NCBI GenBank assembly: GCA_002633005.1
Contig: NMRA01000547.1
Span: forward strand, 73,561 to 137,560
DNA: 64,000 nt
Direction of reading: 5' to 3'
From: Phoronis australis
Lineage: Eukaryota; Phoronida; Phoronidae
Position numbers and translations under genes: made by a program. Within the stretch, counting starts at the first letter, position 1. Each line of letters starts with the position of its first letter. The notes beneath the pieces were generated by a model that did not search any database, was not told the DNA's origin, and was given only the letters and a program-made list of their open reading frames with translations. Positions 35,301 to 47,500 of this stretch are shown here, piece after piece.

Positions 35301-38300
35301 GAGTACCTGTCCAAAGAAGGCTACGCGGAAGAACTTTCCAAGGAGGCGTTTCCCAGAATGCATTACTTCCACAACCTTTGAGTAAGATTCATGAAGTGTT
35401 TGATAAGTCTCAGCTAGCCTCTGGAATACACGAAGAACACAAGAGATTTGAACAGATTTCCAACTATACACGTCTCTTATGTAATGATCTTAATGCTATG
35501 TAGGACCCTGGAAACCTCCTCCAAGCACGTACTCAAAATACTACAGGAAGCAACAGATCGAAGTCGGAATTGTTCAGGAAAATTGGAAGGGCCCCAATTG
35601 TGTTTGACTGCACCAAAAGGTGAGCCTACGGGCGAGAAATTGATTGGGCCAAGAGGGTGAAAAATTACTGAGCGCGTTCAATTTATGCATATTGCCTTTG
35701 AGCACGTATGAAAATAAATTGTCTTAAATAACTTTAGTAGTGTCTGAAATTTAGACCAGTCTAAATCAATTTTCACATTGGGCTCAAAATTCTTGTAATC
35801 ACTACTCCAAATCCTTAAAGCAAAAAGCCTTTTAGCAGTCACAACTATGCCCAAAACCACACAACTAAACTGCATCCTCTAAAAACACCAGACGTGCATT
35901 CCATTGGAGCAAAAACCAAGCGAAAACGTAAAACCATGCAAGATTTCAATAGATGTGGCTTGTATTACAAGTGAAGCAGGTGAACGTAGCTTCACTCACC
36001 AGCTGGTTGTGTCTACTAGGGAACTCCGTCCAGGCTTTTTGCTTGATATTGCCCAAACATCAATAAGGCCTAACCACCTCTGTCTGCATTTTAGCACAAC
36101 AAACATTATTCTTCAAATCACAGGTTTTAAGTGGCAAGAATGACCGATGGTATATCTATGTACGATATGTAGATATTTTTATTTATTGTGCTTTTGATGA
36201 CTTGTTATCAGTGCATGACGGACTTGAGCATCATTCTGCATTGACATTTACCCACAAGCTTCCTATAAATGACGTGATTCCGTTTTTGGACGTGCTCGTG
36301 AACCATTCTCCATTTGAATTGTCTACATCAGTTTATCACAAGCCTACTGATGAAGGTTTTCTGTCTTCATGCCAGAAGTGAGTGCCCTGAGCGGTATAAG
36401 ATCACCGTTGTGGCCAACTTCATAAATAGGGTGTATTCCCTGACGTCCAATTGGCTATTGTTTATTCAAGAGGTAGCTCGCATAAGACAAACACTGGTGA
36501 ATAATGGGTACACCAATGCTTTTGCAGACTTCCATATTAAGCGATTCATGTCCAGATTTAATTGTGAAGTCCCTGCACATCGGACCGGTGTGACCAAAAA
36601 GGTTTTATAAAAATGTCAAGTTCAATAATTACCTCCAGGACAAATACGCCATTAAGAAAATTATTAGGGATAATGTTACAGTTTGTAAGCTCTATGATTA
36701 CCTCAATGATATCATTTATTATCGGAATAGGAAGTCCTCCAACTTGGTCATGAAAATAACATTTCTAAAGCGAAGGTCCGCCCTGTTGCCTAGTGAAGTG
36801 TTGTTTATGAGTTTGTATGCCCTATGAATGACTGTCTTCGCTCAAATGTCAAAAAATGTTACATTGGTCAAACGGTTTGCAGTCTTTCCCATCGGTTATC
36901 TGTTCATCTTCAAAATGGTGCCATCAAAGATCATTTTCTGCAATGTCATGAACGTAAAATCACCCGTTAAGAAATTGAGGAAAACATGTCAATTTGGTAT
37001 GTAGAGCACGATGTGCTGCGATTGAAATTATTGGAGTCCCTTTTGATTGCATTTGAAAACCCTGTTTTGAATGAGCAGCAAACAGGTTCGCGTTGCACGT
37101 TACGCTTGTTTGAATGACTTTCCTCTTACCCCCTTTCATTTGTCATTCTTTGCCGTATTTCACACCTGCCGTGTCCCACTGTGTATGTCTCCAGCTTATG
37201 CTCTGTGTCAAAATTTCAAAGAAATCGTCAATCTGTTCTAAAGATACTATTGAAAAACACGCTTCCCCAAACAATACTTGAAAAGCTTTAGTCGGAAACA
37301 AAATGGCCACTAGGAAGTGCTACAATAATCGAATCCACACAGAAATTTAATGGAGACGGTGCATTGATATCACACATCTTTGCGTGAAGTTTCATTGAAA
37401 TCTGTAAATCCGTTCTCTAGATATTATCCAGAAACGCTCTTCCCTCAAAACTCAAAAATTCAAAAACATCATGCCCCCACAGACCCTGGGCAGATTGAAA
37501 AGTAGCATGAATCATTCTAGTGATACCCTTCACCCTTGTACTAAATGTCATCAAAATCTGACCAGGGGATTTTAAAATATTGTGCGGACACCCAGACAGA
37601 TGGACAACTGGACACTCGCACAAAGTGATGACAATATGTGACCATATGTTGTGTGTGTGCGTGTGTGTGCGTGTTTGTGCGCGCACGCATATGCACGCGT
37701 GTGTGTGTGCATAATTAAATCGCACAAAACCGAAACATGAAAACGTGGTTTTCCTGTTCAATATTACTTTAATAACAATCCTCTTGTCAAGTATATGAGA
37801 TCATACCTCAAAGTCTCTGTTGGCTTCATAGACAGGTATCACAAGGCGGTAGATCTCACCAAGCAGTTCATATCTTTCCGCTTTTCGAAAACGTATGGCA
37901 CATTCCTCAAGTAACTCTATTAAGGTTTCCTTCAAATGAAAGCAATTTAGTTCATCAGAATCTTATCACAAGCAAAATATTCAAAAACAATCAGAAAGAT
38001 TGGTAGAGTTGACATACCGTTTAATAAAAATATCTAATTTAGGAAAAAATAATAATAATTCAAATTCCAAAGGCTTCTAACATTTGTGAATGCCCACAAC
38101 TTTTCAAAATATTGTCTGAGGGTAACTACGGTATAGACCTTGGACATCGACAAGCATTTACCTTTGTGCTACAAATGTAATGGAAAAAATGAAGAAAATT
38201 TCACTTGTCAGCCATATTGTGTCCTATACTGGTGAGATTTTACCATATGCACACCTTTTACAGTACAAATTGTGATCACTTTGACTAAAAATTTTGTGTG

Positions 38301-41300
38301 TGAAAGCAATTGCTCACATCACTGTACTGCACATCCTCCATGCCAGAGTCATCCTTTATCCCTGATTCTTCATTCTCTACATTTGGTGAGATGTTCTTGA
38401 AGGCTATGCAGCCCTGCGGGTACGAACCTAACAAAAACAACAAATAATAATTACATACTATAAATTTTTTCACATGTCTTTTTGAATAAACTTAAGGTTG
38501 TGCAATACCCTAGAAAAATTTCCAAATTTGAAAGATCACATCTCAGAAAAGGTTGATTAGATTGAAATGAAACTTTTAGATACTATGCTTTGAATAATGT
38601 TCACCAAAACATAGTTAGCTACTTTTGCATAACGAGCTATCAAAAGAGGACATCAATTGACAAGATTTATAAGACTACTTAAAAAGTAGCATAAAACAAA
38701 GACGAAACAAAATAAGTTAGAAAACTGCAACAGCACTTTTGAGGTTTCACCTTGAACATTTATATAAAGTCATTTTATTAGTACTGCTATTTTGCTATAA
38801 ATGAACTTTTCCAAAACCGTTTTTACTAAAAAGACACGATTGTCACGTGACTGTTTCCTTTTGCCAGTCAGCTTCCAACCACCGATAAGATCATCTGAGA
38901 AGACTTCACAATCAGTTCACTATGGGAAACTTCCCCCCCAATAACCTTCACCTTATCCTCAGTGGGTGTACCTATGGGGAGAGCATTTGTGCTGTGACCT
39001 CCTTGCAGAAGGTAATTCAGTCCACGACTGAAATAATAACTGATCGGCATTGAGTTAAAGTTCACATTCTACAGACTTTCCACTTTCAAAAAATATTTAC
39101 TTTCTTTGAGTTAAATTTTATACTATTAAACAATTTGCTAAATGTACAGACTGGCAGATACGTTACTGGTTATGACTAAATAGCTAAAAATCTTGATCTG
39201 TCCACAAACTTAAGAGCACAACTTTCATTGCCACAAATTCTCATGAAACAGTTTTTCTTGTTTGAAAATTGGCTTATTGTCAACAAATACCAAAAGTAAA
39301 CAATTGTTGGACTGGACTTCTTACAGCCTATATTCTTATTATGAATGGTTGTGGTGATAATAGGCATTCTGTATGAGACTAATCAAACATGATTAAGTAT
39401 TTTTCCATAAAGAAAAAAAAGAGTCCTCATGGCCTAATTGTAAATTATCCAAATGTGTTATACACTTTCGTTGTAATTGGCTAAGCAAAAAATCATGCCT
39501 CTCCCATTCGCAGAATAAGAAAATAAGACTTGGAAAAATGATTGTAGGAATACACCAATAAACTTCTCTAACCTATCTAACTTTCGAACTGTCAAAACAA
39601 ATCTGGTGTAATCTTTTAAAGTCCTAGTAGTATGGGATTTGAACAGTGATCAGGGCATTAAATTATGTTACAAGGAAGCCACCAGTACCTACAAGTGAGG
39701 CAAAAATTCACAAAAAACACATTTCACCACCTTAAGCCGAGTGGCACTCTGCCATTTTAGGCCTAATACTGCGAAATCGAAATTAAGATTCATTCAATAA
39801 TGATTCAATAAGGCCATCATTCGAATCTTACTTGTGCACTTAGGTAAAGAAGAGCAAAGCAACGAATACACAACTTTGCTATACATTAAAGATATTCTGA
39901 CAATTGTTGAAAACATTGAAAACAAATTTTGACAAGAAAAACAGACATAAGACTCTGTCGGTAGAGAAAGTGAAGACCTCGGACAAGATGCCACTTAGCA
40001 GGATCACATCATCCATTGCCAGTGTTAGTGATAAGCAAATTTTTATCACATGGAGATGTAAAATCCTGAAATTATCATACAATTGAAAAATAGATTAACA
40101 ATTATCTTACATTGTGCATGCAAATAGCGAACCAGGTGAGGTGTATCTTTTAACTAGTTCATGCGACGATAGAGAAAACTAAATGCAAGCACATTTGGGA
40201 GTTAGACGGGCAACACTCTACAAGGGATGGATAATTGTATGACAGTGAATCACATGGTGGCACGAACAACACATAAATTCAAGTTTACAAAGTCATTAAT
40301 AGTTTTCAAATAGAATTATGGACATCATAGAATCATGGGACGTATTTCTGCAGGAGAAAACCAAATACTAGCTATTATATCAACAATTGATACAGGTTGT
40401 TTTCTCCGTAAGAGTTCACATTTCGAGTTAACTTCCCTAGAGTGGGAAGTAATCTCATGATTAGGGTATGTTGATACGTCTTATTGGTTGGATCTTGCGT
40501 TCTCGACAATTTCTATCAATTTCCAGTACTTCCTGCCTCGATCTTTGTCAATTTTGGCGCTTTGAAACACAATTGAAACTTTTTAAAGAGAAATATATGC
40601 TGAAAATTCATACGTAGTGAATTTTTAGGCACAAAAAGCCCTATAAATTCGTAACAGTTGGCAGCCCTGCTAATAGAAAAATAACAGTGCCATGACCAAA
40701 GACCAAGTCAGACAAGAGCTCTACATAAAAATAACAAAACCGTTGGTTTTCTCGTTCTGTCAACATTGAGACAAAAACAGTGAAAAATCTCAAAGCAAAT
40801 GTGCGTGAATTTGGATGAAAACCAACTCCCAAAACTGGAAACGCTAAAACACTTAGCAAAAAGTAAACAAAGAAAGCAACACTAAAAAGTTCAAAACTTT
40901 AAAGCAAAAACTTTGTTTAGTTCATTAGATACCCGGTCCGATTTTCTGCGAGTTCTACGTCATCAATAGATTTGTACAAAAACCCCTGCCCTGTAGATTC
41001 CTCAAACAGTCATCTAAAGTCCTTTTGTGTTCAGTGACAACATAAAAAACACTGGCCAAAATAAATTATCGCATGATGCAGCTTGTACGCTAACATTTGG
41101 CCTTTCATCACCCCAATGCCATAAGTATGCATAAGCCACACTGCGACTAAACCGTCCTTTTATGAAAGTTAATATGTATAGCTCAGCAGCACTGCTAAAG
41201 AAAACCAATTCGCTAATTGCTCTAACAATTCATCAATTCTAAAAATTCAAAGACAGCTGATATTTACTTTTCATCATTAGACATGTGACTTGTTTGCTTT

Positions 41301-41470
41301 ACTTATTATTAGTTTTTTACCTTGAAACTCATATACTTAAGAAGAACGTTGTTATAGCAGCAATTATTTTATCCATTATCCAGTACACAAACTTGCATGC
41401 TTTGGTGGCGCTGCAAAAATTATTGTTGTGCATTGTTTTTTAGGACACATTGCCTTGTTTGAACAATGTA

Positions 41471-41510
<40 letters not shown>

Positions 41511-44500
41511 GTATGTGTATATGATGGATAAACTGAAATTTTTGGATATAATCACATCTTTGTCAGAAATAAATTAAAATTAAAGGAGAATGCCACCCGA
41601 TTTAATTAATTTTTTTACCATCTTAATCAGTTTACATCCAAATCAACTCGTATACGGTCAATCTTACCTCGCCAAGAGGTGTTGCGTTAACCTGTGAGGA
41701 AGGTGAAAAACGACGCAGCGATGTCAGTGGTTCTGCAGAGTGAGTGGTGCTATGGTGCAGTGTATCGTTCCGACGCTTGTACGAACTATGAAGCTACGAG
41801 GAAAGTGGGTATATCATTTTTTCGATATCCTCGAGAGAAAATAATGCTTTAGAAGTGGCTCCCGGTAGTGAAAAATGAAAAGTACCCATTAATACCAAGT
41901 ATCAGACCGTGAAACCTCCTTGTCTGTCAGTGGCCTGCATTTCGTGGGATCACGATCAGTTGTTGATCACTTTTTGATTATGCAGAATTGTAGTTGGCCA
42001 TGAAAACATAAACAATTACAATTAAATCAAGGCATGAGAACATAACGTTTTATATAACCTGTTTTATGACCAACTTATTCATGAGGCTTCTGTTTGGTCT
42101 TCTGGGTGTAGGATGTTTTTGTCAGTTCTTTTTCTCAGCCCTAAAAAGCGTTGTTAGCACACATCTGTTTAGATGCGGTGCAAAACCTGGATGGTTCGTG
42201 AGACACATCAGCGCTTCTCCAAGAAGGCATTCCACTTGCAAAATTTGGTAGTCGTTTCCATTATCATGCAGTTTGCGTACTGACACCAGATGACAAGTCA
42301 TTTAAACAGTTTTCGGAAGTATCCATATGTTCTGTTGTCTGTGCGCATTCACGGAGCCTCTCTATTATTTCTTGATCAGTGTATTCCTATGAAACCTAAC
42401 GATTGACCTGTGAAATCTTCTTCGGATGAGCACTCATTTAAGTCAGCATTGCGAATTGCCATGATGTTCACTGTAGTTCCTTCTGTTTCAAAATGAATTA
42501 TTCTCACCCTAACCAATGCTTATATAAAACCGAAACAAAGTCTGTCTCATTAGATACAATTTGTAATGCCTTGGAGTGTTCGTGAGCGCAAATTTTTTGA
42601 GAAGCCAGCAGTGAATAAATCACTGCGTTACCGGCTTTAGATGCAATAAACTAATTGACGGGGCAATGAGGCCGTGTGAGCGCATGCTAATTCAGTGTTT
42701 GCTGACAAAAAGCTGTTGTGAAACAATAACTCCATTTTGCAACCTATGGTCAGATGTTAGGGGAATCTATATTTAGATATTCATATACATTATTCCAATT
42801 GTAACTGTACATTTGCCCTGGAGGTTCTGTGGAAGGGTAACCTGACTTCGTGGCCCTCAACAAGCTAGTAAAGTAGATTTGCAGTTTCGTGGCTAATTCA
42901 CCAAAATAATTACGTGAACATTTTTTCTTTGGCTCACTAGAATAGTCTTTTCGTGACTAGAAGTTTAGTTTCCAACTTTGGCTGGTTTATATTCATGATG
43001 TCTTCAGTCAGTCTGGCCACGATGGGCCTGAGGTTGCGAGCCACTGGCTGGGATAGCAAGCGTTTTGTGTGTTTAGAACTGAAAAAAATTGCAAGTCTAA
43101 AATTACAATACATAGCTATGTTCTCCTGTCTATATTTTGCTCGCAACTAGCTTACTTAAATATGTGACGACACCATCAAGGCTTTGATGTTCTGAGAACT
43201 TTGCTGGAGACTGCGGAGTGAAAGATGTACACATTCTCCTCCATTTATGTTCAAATAGTGTTAGCGTATGAGTTGCCTAATGGTTAACTAGAATTGGTGA
43301 TTTTCGCACTGTTTGTCCTCTGGAATTGAATTCCAAGCGAAAAATTTGTTAGGATCATTTCCACCCGAAAATACCATAAGCATCAACCAAAAAAGATAAA
43401 AGTAAGAGTCTTTGAATCCTGGTAGTTAATAGGCTTGTGATTTATGATACCGGACAAAAAAACACGGGAACACTTAAAAATAGATTAGATTGATATCTGA
43501 TTTTGCCTCATTTTGAAAACCGCTGTTGTCAGGTTTTTGCAATATACTAAAAAGTTATACTTCCTCCGAGTTTACTAAAAAGAAAAACAGCTCTCATAAT
43601 ATACATATCACAGTTGTTGCCCAAAAATTCATTTAGAATTTTCGAGAAAAAGAAAAAAGAAATTCAACTTTGATATGGTTTACAAAATGATCAATAGCTG
43701 TTATAAATGAACCAATCAACCACAGGATGAGTAAAGACCAGTTGCTATGCTGCACAAGCCGCACGGAAAATTTTTACCGAGATGGAAATTTTTACCGCAG
43801 GGGCGACCATTATTAGATAGTCGCGATGACATTCTGTTTTAAAAGCTACATATTTTACAATGCTCAATCTTAATTTAAAATGTGAAACAGCATACATTTA
43901 TTTGCAAACAAGAGTCATCAGAAGCAGTGGGAGGTAAACTTTTGTGCAAGGTAAAATCTCATCAACTTGGTCAGAATCACCATAATTTCTTCTTTTTCCA
44001 GAGGCTCCTAACATCATTAAGAGGTACACATGGAACAGAACGTGAAATGGTAAACATTTCTTTGATTCATGCTGTCATTTATCAAAAAAAGTGAGAAACT
44101 TTAATTTCAAACAACAATCCTAAAATGTCTTTACTTGGTGAGATTTTACGGTAGATCCTCACAAACAATTTTACAAGGAGAGTGGGTACAAATGTGAACT
44201 CAAAGTGGCACAAGCAAATTGTAAAACATTCATGCCAAGTGTCGAACGATGCAGATGGAGACACATGAAGAAAAAAGGGTCAGGATTGCAAGCAAGAAGC
44301 AGACAAGAATTAACTTACTATTTAGCTTTCCTGTAAAACATTTATGACCCATTATGTGTACAGTATAAAATAAAAAACATCCAGAAACTAACTGTGAAAT
44401 TAACAGTGTCACTAAACCATTCAAAATGATTAGTTTTCTGGGAAATTTTGTAACTGGGTAGAAGTCAATTTTGCCATGTTTTTGAGGTGCTTGCCCATAC

Positions 44501-47500
44501 GTCTTTACCCAAAGTACATTTTTCAATGAAATTTTCATCGGATCCATTTTAAAAGATTTTGCTCAATGCTTGGGTGTTAAGGAAAGTTCAAGAATAACAA
44601 TATCAATGCAAAGTATTGAAATGCGCCCATGACTGCACAACGGAATGCTTCTAAGGATGTTTATAAATATCATAAAACTGGCCAATAAAAGGGGCAGAAT
44701 ATGTTGAACTAGTCAAAAAATCAGAGACATTGCCAAAACTTCATGAAAATCCGTCAAGGATCTCCAAAGACACAAAGGCAAACATAAAAAATAATATTGC
44801 TACATGGCAGTGGTAACTGAATCCTTCGTTGTGGGGAAGAAGTCGTCACCTGATGCCATGTTCATAGGGCTACACTAGCCAAATTTCACAAAGATCTTGC
44901 AAAGTAGTACGTCAGAGTGATTAGATCCGCCTGGAAATCAAATTAAGTCGTGCTGTTGTCAGCAGCTTTCTTAACAATCCTTTGAGCAGTTAGCGGATAG
45001 AAGGACTAACAGACTCAATACAATACAAATAGCACAGCATAAGTCAGATTCATCTGAAAATAGAAAGGTGTTGTCCTCTGCTTAAAAGAAACATATTTGT
45101 CATATTTCATGAAGTTCTGTCAATGTATATACAGACAACAAAATTGCAACAAGGGGGCGCAGCGGGAGTCAGATCACAAGAAAGTTGTCATCATCCGTTG
45201 TTACTTTCATACAAAAACACTTGCCTAATTTCACATTAAGATCCTGCAAAGAGATGAAAGAGATAGAACAGTGGACAGACAAAAAATTGTCACCAGGGGC
45301 ATTACAGTGGTCAGACCCATCCGAAAAAAGTCAGCTGAGTCTTTTAAGTAGAAACTTAACTCCGAACTTTCATAATGATCCTTCAAGGAGTACATAATGA
45401 AAATGACCACTAGGTGGCGAAGAATACGATAAATTCATATGCAAATGCGAATATGTCGCCATCTCCTTAATAATCATGAAAATCTGTCCATGAACTCCTT
45501 AGGCAAAAGGTAACTATAAAACAAATTGATACTAGGGGCACAGGGATAGTTAGATCCGTCTAAAAATCGTCCTCCATTGTCACACTCATAAGAAAACACT
45601 TGCCAAATCTCCCAAAGATCCTGTACAGAGTTAAGGAAATAAGCCGCAGATGCAAAAAACAAAATTGTGGGTAAAACAGTACTTGGGTTAATCCGAAAAT
45701 CAACCTCAGGAATACATCTTCCAATTTTCATGATCCTTAAAGCAGTTTGATAGATAAGAACTACCAATAAGTGATTTGGAATACATATGTACAACCTGTC
45801 TGAAAATGGGAAGGTGTCGGCGCCTTCTCAATAGCAACCTGAAAAGGTCTGCAAGGAAACTCTTAAAATACAGATGTAACATTAATATAACTCAACTAAA
45901 ATTGCCACTAGGGGCAAACCGGTAAAGAAATTCCTCTAAAACATAACGTCAACTGTTGCCACATGCATGGAAAAATATTTTCTAAACTGCTCAAAGATGT
46001 GGCAAGGAGATAAGGAGATACAGCAGTGACCTTCTCAACAGAAACACATCTGCCAAATTTCATACTTATCTTTGGAGTGGTTTGGCAGATAGAGAGGTTG
46101 ACACCATAAAAACAGAATACTAAATAATAAAAGTGGCCAATAGAAGTCACAGAATATGCCAAATCTGTCCAAAAACCAGAATCGTCATTGATTCCTTAAA
46201 CAAGAGCACACAGCTTTCAAATGCGCCTACGAATGCACCGCAAACGATGCGCTTCCAGGGATGTTTATTCGCATTCTACAAATGACGAGTAGATGGCGCA
46301 AAATACATCAAATATATCTGAAAACGTCAAAAAATCACCGTTTCTTGAATAGAAAGCTATTTACCAAATTTCATGATAATCCATCAAGGAACTCCAGTAA
46401 AAAACAGAAGAAAAATGAAAAAGAAATAAATTGCCATAAGGGGGCACAAAGTTCTTCGGATCCGTCAGAAAATCGTCATCCGTCGTCAACAAGGAGGCGC
46501 AAAAGTAGTCAAAGTCGTCGGAAAATCACCGTCAGCTGTCCTCTTCACAGTATGAACATATATGCCAATTTTCAAAATCATCCTTAGATTGGTCCGGACT
46601 TGACTCTTGAGGTGAATGCAGAAAAACAGTAAAAATGGCCATTTGGTGGTTCAAGATACCTTGTATCCATTTAAAAGCAGAAGGAAAGCGTCATCTAAAT
46701 AATAAATGCCTATCTGCCAAATTTTATGAAAATCCGTTGAGGATCTTTTAAGATACAGAGGTAAACATAAAAATCTAAAATTGCTATCAGGGGCACACCG
46801 ATAGTGCGATCTGTTCGAAAGTCATTGTCATCCTTTGTCAACTTCATATTAATGTACTTACTAAATTTAATAAATATCCAGCAGAACGTTTACGAGATAC
46901 AGTCATAGGCGCAAAAATCAAACAAAACTAACACAAAGAGGCGCTACAGTAGTCAAAGTAATCAGAAAATCACTGTCAGCAGCCCTCTTCAAAGTAAAAG
47001 CATACGGATTGGTTGATAGAGAGCAGATGCCAAAAAAAACAGACTCAAAAACAGTAAATATGGTCACAAAGTGGTGCAAAATATGTCGAATTAATCCAAA
47101 AACGCTTGGATAACATCATCTCATTAATAGATGCCTATGTGCCAAGTTTCATGAAAATCCGTTGAGAAGTAAAAGTAAAACACTAAAATTGCCACTAGAG
47201 GGCACACCAATACTAAGGTCCATCCGAAATTCGTCGTCATTTGTCGCCAGCTTCATAGGAACACATCTGCCTAAATCTCATCAAGATCCTGCGAGGGGCT
47301 TAGGAGATGAAGCTGCTGATGCTGGACTCCTGGACAGACAGAGATGACGGCAATGTACACCCACAGATAAATATCTGGGCGCATAAAAATCTATTTTTTG
47401 ACAATAATCGAGGGACAAGAGAGGTCTTGTCAAGAACTAAAATTGTCAACATAGCAAACTTTGGTAGTCGCATCCACCCAAACATCAACTGGTGCTGGAG

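Noticed and set aside
41473-41504. AT run considered as a TATA promoter
   Set aside because: Pure dinucleotide repeat deep in an intron with no nearby transcription unit.
16745-47390. Tandem repeats considered as a CRISPR array
   Set aside because: Repeat units are about 150 bp without unique spacers, and the DNA is plainly eukaryotic.
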